DNA of 64,000 bases. Origin: Anaerolineaceae bacterium. Lineage in GTDB: Bacteria; Chloroflexota; Anaerolineae; Aggregatilineales; Phototrophicaceae. The notes beneath the pieces are model-generated. The model worked only from the letters and a program-made list of their open reading frames with translations, searched no databases and was not told the origin of the DNA. Each line of letters begins with the position of its first letter. The first letter of the stretch is position 1. Below are positions 8,289-18,087 of the stretch, piece by piece. The translations under genes and the position numbers were made by a program. The stretch is taken from assembly GCA_002702065.1 (NCBI GenBank), contig NZXX01000001.1, forward strand, positions 930,001-994,000, written 5' to 3'.

Positions 8289-10157
8289 CTACGGCAAACG
8301 GACCGGCCCCAAGCCCAACTGATCGTCCGTTGAGCCATCCGGCGCTGTCACTGGCAGACGAACTTCCGGCTGTTCTTTATCCGCAAACACGCTCAGGCTG
8401 ATCCACCACTCACCCGGCTGCGGGTCGGCAGGCAGCGGCAGGTCGATCGTATCCCCAACGATTTCGCCCGCTTTCCAGCACGTTGTCGGGTAAGCCGTAT
8501 CCAGCGCCTGCCATACGATGGTTTCCTGTGGCACCGACCCATCCGGCGCGACCAGCAGCGCCGCGAACCAGTAGGGTGTCGTCATGGATTCCCGCGTCTG
8601 CCAGTTGAGCCGCAGCTGCAGGTGGTCGTCGATGCGTTCCGCGTCCCAGCCGGTTAACTGGAATTGATTCGACCATGTTGCGTTTACCGGGCGTTCTGCG
8701 ACGACGGCACCGGGCGGAGAAGGCGGCGGCGTGATATTGGGCGCGTTGATCAGCAGCCATGTCGCCCCAACGACGAGCAGCAGGGCAGCCTGTGCGCCAC
8801 TGATGGCCCACCATGTCCGCTTCTGGTGTTGCGCGGGTAAACCACTCGCCGCACAGATCAGCACAAATGGTGCGAAAAACAACCACACCCGGCCCGTTTC
8901 GCCACGTGCGATGCCGGCAAAGATAAGAACCAGCATGGTCAGTAGCAGGGCGAGGCCCAGCACCGCCCCCGGCTTTACGGCTTGTCGCTGGCGCCACGTG
9001 CCCTTCAACCAGAGTACGATGACCGGTACGCCGGTCAGCAGCGCCCATTCCCAGAAATGCAGCCACAACCAGGGCACATAGGGCCGGTCGAGGATAAGGT
9101 GATTGGCCATCGAGTGGTTGAACAGATCAACCGGAGTCAGCCCGCTTGCCAGCCAGAACACAACCCACGGCAGGATCAACCCCACGCCAAACCACAGCCC
9201 CACACCAACGGGATGCAGCCAGCGCCGCCGCTTGTGCCATAGATCATGCAGCAGCGTATAAAACCCGAACAGGCCGAGCAGGGGCAGCATGGAAAAATTG
9301 GCAAAAGTCAGCAACCCGCAAATCAGACCAGACGCGATCAGCCAGCCCGCGCGCCCATCCAGCCCGCGCAGCAGCATCCAGAAAGCCACCAGCGCCACGA
9401 GCGGATACAGCGTGTTCCATGTGGGCGCGAATAATATCAGTGCGGGTATCAGCGGCCACCAACTGACTACGGTGCGTGCTTTGTCTGCACCGATCAGGCG
9501 CCGCGCCACCCCATACAACGGAATCACCCCCAGGGCTGCCCAGACCGGCATCAACATACCGAACCACGCCGAAGCCCACTGCGCCGGGGTGTAGGCCAGC
9601 AGATCATAATTGCGGCATTGATATTCGATGAGGGGTCGCTGTAACGACTCGGCGAGTGCCGGTGTTTGTTCCAGGGCTGTGTTGAGCACGCCATACCACA
9701 TGGGCAGCGCCGGGCCGGATAGTACAATGTGTCCGCTGCGCCCGACAAATGGCTCGACGGTGTGTGTCCAGTTCAGCCACGCCGGGTCCGACCAGTCGAT
9801 CTCTACCCCGGCCAGGTGCTGCCCGGTGGTGACGCCGGACGCGGTACGCACGAATAATTCGTACAGCGCATCGTCAGACCGTAACACCATGCTGGCAGCA
9901 GACAGCGCGATTACCCCGGCAAAGCTCCACGCCAGCAGCGGCCAGACCCGCCGCGCGCGTTGCAGCAGCCATGCCCCGGCCAGGTATGCGGTGATTGTGA
10001 TAATCAGTGGCAGCGCATGACTCAGCGCGACCCGATCATAGGGCCACTGCCAGCCAAACCCGCCGCGCAGGAAGGGCACGACATCGAACAGCAGCAGACC
10101 CGCCAGCAGCAGCGACAGCGCCGTGATCAGCAGAATCGAACGGGGCAGGGTGTGCAT
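8289..10157 (-). CDS. GT39-like polytopic membrane protein
   Basis: A 622-residue integral membrane protein. It starts with a hydrophobic segment (LLITALSLLLAGLLLF) and has about ten further helices. The last ~110 residues form a soluble beta-sandwich-like domain with WQTRESM, VAPDGSVPQ and PQPGEWWISLSVF. The start at 10157 is fixed by a TAATG overlap with the stop of the gene at 10157-12526, indicating translational coupling. It probably acts in cell-surface polysaccharide or glycoprotein assembly, but the acidic catalytic pair is less clear than in its neighbours, so the enzymatic call is tentative. Confidence 0.65.
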   Translation of the reverse strand: MHTLPRSILLITALSLLLAGLLLFDVVPFLRGGFGWQWPYDRVALSHALPLIITITAYLAGAWLLQRARRVWPLLAWSFAGVIALSAASMVLRSDDALYELFVRTASGVTTGQHLAGVEIDWSDPAWLNWTHTVEPFVGRSGHIVLSGPALPMWYGVLNTALEQTPALAESLQRPLIEYQCRNYDLLAYTPAQWASAWFGMLMPVWAALGVIPLYGVARRLIGADKARTVVSWWPLIPALILFAPTWNTLYPLVALVAFWMLLRGLDGRAGWLIASGLICGLLTFANFSMLPLLGLFGFYTLLHDLWHKRRRWLHPVGVGLWFGVGLILPWVVFWLASGLTPVDLFNHSMANHLILDRPYVPWLWLHFWEWALLTGVPVIVLWLKGTWRQRQAVKPGAVLGLALLLTMLVLIFAGIARGETGRVWLFFAPFVLICAASGLPAQHQKRTWWAISGAQAALLLVVGATWLLINAPNITPPPSPPGAVVAERPVNATWSNQFQLTGWDAERIDDHLQLRLNWQTRESMTTPYWFAALLVAPDGSVPQETIVWQALDTAYPTTCWKAGEIVGDTIDLPLPADPQPGEWWISLSVFADKEQPEVRLPVTAPDGSTDDQLGLGPVRLP

Positions 10158-12526
10158 TATGCTTCCACCTCGATGGTCACGGGCAGCACGCCGATATAGC
10201 CTTCGACGGTGTCGGTACCGGTAACGGGCAGGTTCTGAATCGTGCCATCTGCCCCGGTGGCATACAGCACAACCCACAACCGGTAGCTGCCCGGTGGTGT
10301 GTCTGCGGGCAAACGCAGCGCCCGGTTATCCCACACCGGCACATGGGGCAGCCACGCGTCAGTTGGCGTGAAGCCGCCGCCCGGTTCGCTGTCCCAGCCT
10401 TGTGTCAGCGGGGCACCGTCCGCATGGCGCATGAACAGAGCGACTTTATAGCGGGTGTCCAGCGCGGCATCTGTCTGCCAGTAAAGGGAAATCGGCAGGG
10501 CGTCGCCCGGCGCATAGTGCGTCGCCTGCGGCAGTTCATACCCGATCAGCCGGATCGAATCGCCGTATTGCAAATCGGTGGTGTACGCCGGCCCCAGCAT
10601 CGGGTAGGGTGCTGGTGATGGGGTGGTAGCGTACTCGATCAGGCGCACTTGCGGCCCGGTTTCGATCTCGCGGATCGGGTAGTAATACGTACTCATAAAA
10701 CGCTCGACCGGGCGTACACTCCAAGGGATAAAGGGGCCGCTGCTGGCGAGCAGGAACAGCCGGTCATGCTGCTGCGCCAGTGCAAACAGAAATGGCCCGG
10801 TAGTGGGGTGGATCAGCACATCGGGATTGTCGGAGATCACTTCGGCGGGCTGTTCCGGGCTGGGTTGTTCACCCGGCTGAAAGGGCAGCCCCACGACACG
10901 CGGACTGCCGCTGCGGTCCTGATTGGTGAAAAAACGCTCGTAAGCCAGGTCACTGAGCAGTACCATGTCATCTGGCTCGGTTTCGGTAAGAATGATGTCG
11001 CGCATCGTCTGGAGGGCCGGGTTCGACGTATCAAACAGCGGGTCGTCGTGAACACCGCGCAGTCCCACCAACACGCTCAGCGCAAACACAACCGGCACAG
11101 CAGCCACTAGCCTCCGAACGGAACCCGGACGTCGCAGCATCCGCCAGATGAGCCATCCGCCGCTTAGCAGCAGCAGCCCGAACAACAGCGGCCACCATCC
11201 GACACCTGTCCGCACCCAGATAAAATCTAACTCGGTATGCGGCCACAGCCCTGGCACGACCACCCAGCGCAGATACTGGACGAGGTTTAGTCCGCCGCCC
11301 CATTCGCCCAATCCGCCCGATTCCGGTGGCAGCGCATGGCCGTATTCCCGCCACAGCACGGTTACGGCGCTCAGTTGAATCCAGATTCCATAAGCGAAGA
11401 TTGCCGCAACCAGACCGGTTAGCCACCGGTTGCGTGGCGCCCGCAGGACACGCTCCAGCACCGGGAATGCGGCGATGATGCCGAATGGCACCACCGGGAT
11501 CAAAAAACGGGGTGGCCACGATAGCCCGCCGAACCAGCTGCCACTCTGCCAGAATGCGTAGATACAGGCGAAACACAGGGCCATCACGACCGCGGCGGCC
11601 AGATGACGATACCGGCGTGACAGCCACGCCCCCGGCAGTGCCAGCAGAATCACCGGTGAGGTCCCCCAGATACTGCCACCGATGCTCAGGAGATAACTGT
11701 GCAGGGCGATGGGGGTGTTCGGGCTGGGGCTGCGCAGGATCTGAATCGTGCGGCTGATGCGCCCGGCGATGCCCAGGGGTTCGCTCATGAGCAGGATAAC
11801 CCCACCCAAGGCGGCCATGATGACCAGCATGATCGCCAACCGGCGCAGGGTCAGGCGCGGCGCGGCGATAATCACCAGACCGGGCAGCGCCAGGGCCGCG
11901 GCGGCCTTGCTGAACAGTGCAGCGCCGAAGATGAGCATGGCTAATATCAGCCAGTGTATGCCACGATAATGCTGACTGCGCCATTTTTCGAGCATCAGCG
12001 CCGCCAGCAGAATCAGGAGCAGGGCCAGCGGTTCCTGAAAAAATGTCTTGCTGTACGGCCAGACAATCGTCCCTGCCGCCAGCATGAAGGCGGCCAGCAC
12101 GCCAGCCCGGTCGGAGTAGCCGAGCACACGGGCATACACATACAGCGCACACCCGGCAGCAGCGCTCACGAGTACATTGAATAAATAAACTCCGTGTACC
12201 ATGCCCACACCCGGCAGTTGATCCGCCAACGCGTATAAGGGCGCGGCCAGGATAATCTGGAGGGGTTCGCTGCCGACTTCGGGCAGGGGGTATTGTGTGC
12301 CGAGCGCCAGCGGATTGGGGGCCGGGGGGCGCACGCCGGCGCTGGTATCCAACTTCAGATCGCCATAACGAACGAGGCTGCCGGTTGCATCAAACAAAAA
12401 CAGCGTATCGGTGCTTTCGATACGCGCGCTGTAGGTGATCATATAGAGGCTGCACAGGGTGAAAAAAAGAACCACCAGCAAAGCCCGCCGGTGGTTCCTG
12501 TTTTGAGCTTTTTCCGGCGACTGCAT
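10157..12526 (-). CDS. Large GT39-like membrane glycosyltransferase
   Basis: A 789-residue polytopic protein. It has one N-terminal helix, an exported loop with SGAxVRYGDLKLD-like character and a TQYPLPEVGSEP region before the second helix, then about ten helices. A ~300-residue soluble C-terminal part ends in a beta-sandwich with YWQTDAALDTRYKVALF, a WDSEPGGG turn, PTDAWLP and PPGSYRLWVVLY. That tail recurs in many membrane glycosyltransferases of this type. It is the first gene of a two-gene unit with the following gene (1-base stop/start overlap). The donor and acceptor are unknown. Confidence 0.7.
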   Translation of the reverse strand: MQSPEKAQNRNHRRALLVVLFFTLCSLYMITYSARIESTDTLFLFDATGSLVRYGDLKLDTSAGVRPPAPNPLALGTQYPLPEVGSEPLQIILAAPLYALADQLPGVGMVHGVYLFNVLVSAAAGCALYVYARVLGYSDRAGVLAAFMLAAGTIVWPYSKTFFQEPLALLLILLAALMLEKWRSQHYRGIHWLILAMLIFGAALFSKAAAALALPGLVIIAAPRLTLRRLAIMLVIMAALGGVILLMSEPLGIAGRISRTIQILRSPSPNTPIALHSYLLSIGGSIWGTSPVILLALPGAWLSRRYRHLAAAVVMALCFACIYAFWQSGSWFGGLSWPPRFLIPVVPFGIIAAFPVLERVLRAPRNRWLTGLVAAIFAYGIWIQLSAVTVLWREYGHALPPESGGLGEWGGGLNLVQYLRWVVVPGLWPHTELDFIWVRTGVGWWPLLFGLLLLSGGWLIWRMLRRPGSVRRLVAAVPVVFALSVLVGLRGVHDDPLFDTSNPALQTMRDIILTETEPDDMVLLSDLAYERFFTNQDRSGSPRVVGLPFQPGEQPSPEQPAEVISDNPDVLIHPTTGPFLFALAQQHDRLFLLASSGPFIPWSVRPVERFMSTYYYPIREIETGPQVRLIEYATTPSPAPYPMLGPAYTTDLQYGDSIRLIGYELPQATHYAPGDALPISLYWQTDAALDTRYKVALFMRHADGAPLTQGWDSEPGGGFTPTDAWLPHVPVWDNRALRLPADTPPGSYRLWVVLYATGADGTIQNLPVTGTDTVEGYIGVLPVTIEVEA

Positions 12527-12562
12527 GTATTCCCTCGGTTTACAGCCGCCCAGTATAAACGA

Positions 12563-13108
12563 TCAGTTCGGTTTGCTGCCACCCGTGAGTTTGTTACGCA
12601 TCCCCAGCAGACCCTTGATCACTTTCTGGCTGGCACTCAGGTCTTCCAGATTTTCCAGGCCGACTTCGTAGGTGGCGGCACCGCGCATGATGTTGCCGTC
12701 GCGCACTTGCAGGTCACCCATTGCGACCAGCGTTTCGCCATACAGCTTTTTCTCGCCCAGTTCCTCGAAGATATCGGCGGCCTGCCGGTAACAGTTGTAG
12801 GCCTGTTCCTTATCGCCCAGCGCGGCGTAGACCCCGCCGAGGTTGCCCAGCACCATAGCTGTGCGGCGTGTATCTTGCAGGCCCTGGAAAGCATATAAAG
12901 CTTCCTGCATCAGGTCGAGCGCTTGCTGATTCTCCCCCAGGGCCCGGTGGACAAGCCCGGTGTTGACCTGCATTTCGGCGACCATATCGGGCTGATCGTC
13001 CTTTTCGTACAAGTCCTGCGCCTGCCGGAATAACCGTGCGGCTTCCTCATAATCGTGCTGCTGGAATAATTTGACAGCCTGTGCTTGAATTTCTTGAGCC
13101 TGACTCAC
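12563..13108 (-). CDS. Tetratricopeptide repeat protein
   Basis: A 181-residue cytoplasmic protein made mostly of TPR units, e.g. AVKLFQQHDYEEAARLFRQA, MQVNTGLVHRALGENQQAL and VLGNLGGVYAALGDKEQAY. TPRs are helical protein-interaction scaffolds, and no catalytic motif is present. It sits 18 bases downstream of the double XRE-domain protein on the same strand, so the pair may act together as a regulator and its partner. A GAGG ribosome site lies upstream of the ATG. Confidence 0.85.
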   Translation of the reverse strand: MSQAQEIQAQAVKLFQQHDYEEAARLFRQAQDLYEKDDQPDMVAEMQVNTGLVHRALGENQQALDLMQEALYAFQGLQDTRRTAMVLGNLGGVYAALGDKEQAYNCYRQAADIFEELGEKKLYGETLVAMGDLQVRDGNIMRGAATYEVGLENLEDLSASQKVIKGLLGMRNKLTGGSKPN

Positions 13109-13126
13109 GTGACATTTACCTCATCA

Positions 13127-13879
13127 CTACATGGTAATTTCGAGCATACTTTCGCCGACCCGACGCAATCTGTCGGTTGGCATTTTGCTGAGCATGATGG
13201 CAATTTCGATAAAGCCGATGTTGAGCGGGTTTGCGGCAAACTGGCGAATTTCGTCGGGCAGGTCGGCAAAGTGTTTCCATGTTTCGCGGTTCGCCAGCAG
13301 TTGACCGATATAACTGCTGCTTTCCAGAAAGTAACTCAGGTTACGATTAGCCGCATTGGCCAGGACGGATAACTCGTGCAACGGCAGCGGTTCCTCACCC
13401 AGTTCATAGCGTTCGATCTGGTCGGTTGGGATATGGGTGGCCTGGCTCAAATCTTCCAGGCTCAGGCTGCTTTCTTCGCGTGCCTGGCGCAGCAGCGCGC
13501 CGATCATTCTATCGCGCAGCGCCAGATATTCCTGCTGGGCATCGGCACGTCGGGATTGTTCATCGCTAATGGTTTCGGTGCCCCAGAAGTGCGAAACGGG
13601 CACGCCGAGGTAATTGGCCAGCAGCTCGAGCTGTGGCAGGCTGGGGACACTGTCGCCATATTCCCAGGCTTCAATCTGCTGCGGTGCGACCCGCAGCATC
13701 TGGGCACATTCGGCAGTGCTGCGCTGGGCATTGAGGCGGGCATCGCGGATCAGCACACCAACCATTCGCGCCCGCAGCCGGTACGATTCTTCAAAACTTG
13801 AAGGTCCGGCCTGTGCGCTGGCTGGTTCCTGCTCCGGATTCATCTTCTTAAATCGAGAAGACGCGTCTTTAAAATCCAT
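13127..13879 (-). CDS. Double XRE-type helix-turn-helix regulator
   Basis: A 250-residue probable DNA-binding protein with two HTH_XRE-like domains. The first spans residues ~38-95 (STAECAQMLRVAPQQIEAWEYGDSVP, read in two parts) and the second ~122-180 (LSLEDLSQATHIP, then DQIERYELGEEP). The C-terminal ~60 residues are helical and end in RLRRVGESMLEITM. I chose the ATG at 13879 over 13906 because GGGAG precedes it at normal spacing. The target operators are unknown. It is probably co-transcribed with the TPR gene and divergent from the gene at 13998. Confidence 0.8.
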   Translation of the reverse strand: MDFKDASSRFKKMNPEQEPASAQAGPSSFEESYRLRARMVGVLIRDARLNAQRSTAECAQMLRVAPQQIEAWEYGDSVPSLPQLELLANYLGVPVSHFWGTETISDEQSRRADAQQEYLALRDRMIGALLRQAREESSLSLEDLSQATHIPTDQIERYELGEEPLPLHELSVLANAANRNLSYFLESSSYIGQLLANRETWKHFADLPDEIRQFAANPLNIGFIEIAIMLSKMPTDRLRRVGESMLEITM

Positions 13880-13917
13880 CCATCCACTCCCGCACAGCAC
13901 AATCAACAGTATAAGGC

Positions 13918-13946
13918 ATTATAGAGTGCCTAACCCTTAAGAGCAA
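13918..13946 (-). promoter_or_regulatory. Promoter of the XRE/TPR pair
   Basis: On the minus strand TTGCTC (13946-13941) and TATAAT (13923-13918) are separated by 17 bp, giving a leader of about 30 bases before the ATG at 13879. A TGG-TAGAAT extended -10 for the divergent gene lies at 13956-13961. Confidence 0.6.
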
Positions 13947-13997
13947 CCAGGCTGGTAGAATAGAGAACGTATCGTATCAACCCGGAGAATAGTCGTT

Positions 13998-14792
13998 ATG
14001 CAGCTTGCTCGCCTGCCTTATAAAGTCAAACGTGGTTTACAGGTCTATGCGAATCTGTACCTGCGGCGTCAAATGCCGGTGCTCATTTATACGACCGGTC
14101 GCGTTGGGTCGATGGCTCTGCACTATTCCCTGGAACATCATGGGATTTTCGCATTTCAGGTGCATACGCTCGACCCGGTCAAGCTGATCGAAAATCAACA
14201 ACCGGGTACGGCGGTCTGGGCCTATAACCACATTGTCAAACCGGGACGCCCTGCGCGGATTATCAACCTGTTTCGGGACCCCCTTGCTGTCATGATTTCG
14301 GACTTTTTCCCCAAGCTGCGCTGGATCACCGGGCAGACCGACGCGTATGACATCTACAGCGTGGACGAGTTGTGTGCGCTGTTTGTCTCACGGTATTTTG
14401 AGGACGGACGGCATCTGGAAAAGTTAAACTGGTATGAAGAAGAGATGCAGCGCTCACTTGGCATCGATGTGTATGCCCAGCCATCCCCCCATACTGCCGG
14501 GTTTGCCACCTTTGCGCATCCACCCTACGAGGTGCTGTTGATCAAGACGGAGATGGATGACGCCACCAAGTCGCAGGTTGTTGGTGATTTTGTGGATGTG
14601 GATGGTTTCACGGTATCGCGGCGTAATGTGGGGGAAACCAAGTCCTATGGCGAAACATATAAGGCTTTCAAGCAAAAGCTGGTTGTGCCACCCGAAAAGC
14701 TCGACGAAATTTACGAGTCGCGCTATGCGCAGCATTTTTTCGCGCCGGATGAAATCCATGCCATGCGCCGCCGCTGGGGCCTCAAAGAATAG
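13998..14792 (+). CDS. Sulfotransferase-fold protein, NKWYS/capsular polysaccharide family-like
   Basis: A 264-residue protein. An N-terminal P-loop-like segment YTTGRVGSMAL (residues ~32-42) resembles the PAPS 5'-phosphosulfate loop of sulfotransferases, and a later LFRDPLAVMIS resembles the 3'-phosphate site. A LNWYEEEM segment is similar to the NKWYS signature of the putative capsular polysaccharide synthesis family (PF10364-like). The function is probably sulfation or a related transfer onto a surface polysaccharide, which suits the adjacent glycosyltransferases. The substrate is unknown. Upstream GGAG is somewhat distant (about 12 bases) from the ATG. Confidence 0.6.
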   Translation: MQLARLPYKVKRGLQVYANLYLRRQMPVLIYTTGRVGSMALHYSLEHHGIFAFQVHTLDPVKLIENQQPGTAVWAYNHIVKPGRPARIINLFRDPLAVMISDFFPKLRWITGQTDAYDIYSVDELCALFVSRYFEDGRHLEKLNWYEEEMQRSLGIDVYAQPSPHTAGFATFAHPPYEVLLIKTEMDDATKSQVVGDFVDVDGFTVSRRNVGETKSYGETYKAFKQKLVVPPEKLDEIYESRYAQHFFAPDEIHAMRRRWGLKE

Positions 14793-14873
14793 TCCATTTG
14801 CTGTCACAATTCGGTAGACGATTTCTTAATACTTTTAACGAGGTCTGACATTTTTTACATGGAGAGCTAGATG

Positions 14874-14879
14874 TATAAT
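14874..14879 (+). promoter_or_regulatory. -10 hexamer upstream of the GAF-PAS kinase
   Basis: A perfect TATAAT lies 50 bases upstream of the ATG at 14930. A T-rich segment at 14852-14857 could be a poor -35 at 16 bp. Confidence 0.35.
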
Positions 14880-14929
14880 GAAATAAGTTTCGCTAATTAA
14901 GTTGCCTTGTCATCATGTAATCAGATAAT

Positions 14930-17005
14930 ATGTCTCATATGCTTAATCATCATGATCAGGCCGGGTTATTCCAGAATCTCGTCTTGTCGGTTGGGACCGT
15001 TCTGGACCTGAAATCACTTCTCAAGCAGCTGGCCGCCCAGGTCAATATTCATCTGCCTGCTTCCCAATGCCTGATTCTTGTGGCTGATGAGGATGATCCG
15101 GTTCTGCGCTTTGGCGCGCTGCACCCTGCACCCTCGGACACTCGCACCCAGCAGATGCTTGAAAGTCTGAGCCTCGGTTTATTCAACAGTTCTTCGCCGA
15201 TTATTGCCGACTGGATTGCTGGTAACCCCTTCACCCTGACAGCGGAAAACACGGCTGACCAACCTGAACTCGGCTGGCTGTTGACGATGATGGCGGTCGA
15301 TGAGGTGGTTGGCCAGCCACTGATGAACAGAGATGAACTGGTCGGCGTGATACTGCTGGCCTTGAACGAAGAGGGGGGCGAGGCACTTGAATCGCGGCTC
15401 GCGGCAGTTACGGCTGCTGGTGCATTAACCATTCAGAATGCCCGCATCTACAGCCGGACCGTGCATCAGGCTGAAGCCCATATGCGCGAACTGACTATTC
15501 TGCGCCAGATCGACCGTGAGTTGAATGACACCATTGAACCGCATCATGTTTTCCAGATGACGCTGGACTGGGCACTGCGGTTTACCAATGCGCAGGCGGC
15601 CTCGATTGGGCTATATGATCAGGAAACGGACGAACTGCGCATCATCACCACCTATGGCTACGATACCTCGCTCGAAGAACTGCAATATCTACGGGCGCAA
15701 AGCAGCAGTATTGCGCATCGGGTTGCGCGATCGGGCCGTGCCGAGATTATTCCGAATGTGGCTGATGACAAGGATTATATCCGTGGGGCGAACCAGACCC
15801 AATCCCAGCTGTCGGTGCCGATCCGGCGCGAAGATCGGGTGATTTCGGTAATCTCCGTCGAGAGCAAGAAACTGAATGGCTTCAGCGATGAACATCTCGA
15901 TTTTGTCGAGAAGCTGGCGGCGCGGGCTGGTGTGGCGATTGATAATGCCCGCCTGTTCGATACGACCGCGCGTGAACGTGAGAAGCTGTCGCACATCCTG
16001 AACAACACGGCTGATGTCGTGATTGTGCTCGGTCTGGATGAACGGCTGATCCTGATCAACCCGGCGGCATTCTCGGCGCTGCGGCTTTACCCGTATGAAA
16101 ACTACGTGGGGCGCAGGTTTGAGGAGATCTTCCCCAATACCCCCTTGATGGACGCTTATAAACGCGCACAGAATGGCACGGACCCGCTGGTCGAGGAGGT
16201 CGAGGTCGCCAGTGGGCGTATCTTCCATATGAACGTAACCACACAGGAAAACGTGGGGCGCATTATCGTCATGCACGATATCACGCCGTTTAAGGAGATG
16301 GATCGCCTCAAGAGCGAACTGATTGCGACGGTCTCGCACGATCTCAAGCAGCCGCTGGCCGTGATGAATGGCTACATCGAACTGCTGCTCATGCATCGCA
16401 AACTGGACGAGAATGGGTTGGGTTTTCTCGACATGGTCCGCAAGTCAATCCAGAGTATGCGTCAGCTGATCGACGACTTGCTTGATCTGGCGAAAATTGA
16501 GTCCGGCATCCAGCTCAACATGGAACCGGTGGACGTCAAATCACTGGTGGATGACTGTCTCGAATCGTTACAGCCTAACATTCTGGGGAAAGCCTTGCGG
16601 GTTGTTGCCGATATTCCGGATGATCTGCCATTCCTGCTGGCGGATCGGGCGCGCTTTCAGCAGATATTGCTTAATCTGACGAGCAACGCCGTCAAGTATA
16701 CCCAAACCGATGGCGAGATTCAGATTCGGGCCGAGCATCGGGACAAGATGGTTCATATCGTGGTCAAGGACAATGGGATGGGCATCAGCGCCGAAGACCA
16801 GACCCACATCTTTGAGCGATTCTATCGCGTTCGCCGCCCGGAAACGGATAATATTGAGGGCACCGGCCTGGGGCTGGCCATCGTCAAAAGTCTGGTCGAA
16901 GCCCATAAAGGTCAGATCGGGCTGGAAAGTCGGCTTGGCGAAGGGACCCAGTTTTTCCTCAAGCTGCCGGTTGCGGTCGACGACCCGACGGTTGTTTCTG
17001 CCTGA
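14930..17005 (+). CDS. GAF-GAF-PAS sensor histidine kinase
   Basis: A 691-residue cytoplasmic sensor kinase with no membrane segment. Domains run GAF (~20-175), GAF (~200-345), PAS (~352-455), HisKA with phospho-acceptor His470 in SHDLKQPL, and HATPase_c with the N box at Asn586 (LTSNAVKYT), DNGMG at 614-618 and GTGLG at 644-648. It should autophosphorylate in response to a small ligand or redox/light cue bound by the GAF domains. No response regulator is adjacent, so it is an orphan. The second GAF lacks the cysteine expected of a bilin-binding phytochrome. Confidence 0.9.
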   Translation: MSHMLNHHDQAGLFQNLVLSVGTVLDLKSLLKQLAAQVNIHLPASQCLILVADEDDPVLRFGALHPAPSDTRTQQMLESLSLGLFNSSSPIIADWIAGNPFTLTAENTADQPELGWLLTMMAVDEVVGQPLMNRDELVGVILLALNEEGGEALESRLAAVTAAGALTIQNARIYSRTVHQAEAHMRELTILRQIDRELNDTIEPHHVFQMTLDWALRFTNAQAASIGLYDQETDELRIITTYGYDTSLEELQYLRAQSSSIAHRVARSGRAEIIPNVADDKDYIRGANQTQSQLSVPIRREDRVISVISVESKKLNGFSDEHLDFVEKLAARAGVAIDNARLFDTTAREREKLSHILNNTADVVIVLGLDERLILINPAAFSALRLYPYENYVGRRFEEIFPNTPLMDAYKRAQNGTDPLVEEVEVASGRIFHMNVTTQENVGRIIVMHDITPFKEMDRLKSELIATVSHDLKQPLAVMNGYIELLLMHRKLDENGLGFLDMVRKSIQSMRQLIDDLLDLAKIESGIQLNMEPVDVKSLVDDCLESLQPNILGKALRVVADIPDDLPFLLADRARFQQILLNLTSNAVKYTQTDGEIQIRAEHRDKMVHIVVKDNGMGISAEDQTHIFERFYRVRRPETDNIEGTGLGLAIVKSLVEAHKGQIGLESRLGEGTQFFLKLPVAVDDPTVVSA

Positions 17006-17205
17006 GATCAACCAAATTAATCTCCGTTCCAGTCTCTGTTAATCTGGGTTAGCTCGCACCTGCCAAATACGATAATGTGCAGTTAATGCCGGTCATCCTT
17101 GACTGCCACACGACATAATCCAGACTTTAAACCACCGCGTGGATTTAAACCGGCCTGCTTTCTATCATCCTTCTGTTGATTACCGTGAAACAGGAGGTTT
17201 GTGTG

Positions 17206-18039
17206 ATGGCTGCTATAGAAAAGAAAAATCGCCCGCGCCGGATGCTGCGCACGTTACAGGTTATTCGCACAACAGATGTAACCCCGCATATGCGGCGGGT
17301 AACCTTGGGCGGCGAGGAGATCGAAGGCCTGGACACGGCTGCCGGGCCGAACATCAAAGTATTTCTCCCGCGCCCCGGCCAGACCAAGCCAGTGCTGCCC
17401 ACCATAGGGCCGGATGATCGCCCTGTATTTCCGCCGGAGGACCAACGTCCGTACACGCGTACGTATACCGTTCGCGCTTACCGGGCGGATGCCGGCGAAA
17501 TGGATGTGGATTTTGTGCTGCATGGCGATGATGGTCCGGCTTCCCGTTGGGCGCTCAATGCGCAACCGGGTGACTACATCGGCATTGCTGGTCCCGGCAA
17601 CCAGGCCCCCCCGTTCCGCGAGGCAGAGTGGTATCTGCTCGCCGGCGATGAAACCGCCTTACCAGCGATCAGCACCATTCTGGAGCAGCTGCCGGATTCC
17701 GCACAGGGTGTTGCGTTCATCGAGGTGGCAGACGCAGCGGAGGAACAGACTCTGCGCTGCCCGGCCAATGTGCAGTTAACCTGGCTGCACCGGGATGGGG
17801 CGGCGCCGGGGCGCAATACGCTGCTGGAAGATGCCGTACGCGCGGTTGATCTGCCGGAAAGCGGTGTCTTTGCGTGGGTTGCTGCCGAATCAGCCGCCGT
17901 TCGGGCAATCCGTACCTATCTGCGTACCGAGCGTGGGTACAACCGCAACAATCTGTACGCTGTTCCCTATTGGAAAGCAGGTGTGGCTGAGGAAGAATAT
18001 CATGACGAGCGACACGAAGAAATGGACGCTAACGATTAG
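17206..18039 (+). CDS. Siderophore-interacting protein (FAD-dependent ferric reductase)
   Basis: A 277-residue flavoprotein of the SIP/ViuB family. It has the FAD-binding RPYTRTYTVR, a GDETALPAI nucleotide segment, WVAAESAAVRAIRTYLR and the typical tail YWKAGVAEEEYH. The family uses NAD(P)H or ferredoxin to reduce ferric siderophores and release iron in the cytoplasm. The ATG at 17206 is fixed by AGGAGG at 17192-17197. There are no siderophore uptake genes nearby. The 200-base gap upstream (17006-17205) holds no gene or promoter that I can identify with confidence. A strong terminator follows. Confidence 0.88.
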   Translation: MAAIEKKNRPRRMLRTLQVIRTTDVTPHMRRVTLGGEEIEGLDTAAGPNIKVFLPRPGQTKPVLPTIGPDDRPVFPPEDQRPYTRTYTVRAYRADAGEMDVDFVLHGDDGPASRWALNAQPGDYIGIAGPGNQAPPFREAEWYLLAGDETALPAISTILEQLPDSAQGVAFIEVADAAEEQTLRCPANVQLTWLHRDGAAPGRNTLLEDAVRAVDLPESGVFAWVAAESAAVRAIRTYLRTERGYNRNNLYAVPYWKAGVAEEEYHDERHEEMDAND

Positions 18040-18053
18040 GTGAATGAATCAAA

Positions 18054-18086
18054 ACAGGTGGCTGCAACCCGGCCACCTGTCTTTTT
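18054..18086 (+). terminator. Rho-independent terminator after the SIP gene
   Basis: A perfect 9-bp stem (18054-18062 with 18072-18080), a 9-base loop and a run of five T. Confidence 0.85.
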
Positions 18087-18087
18087 G

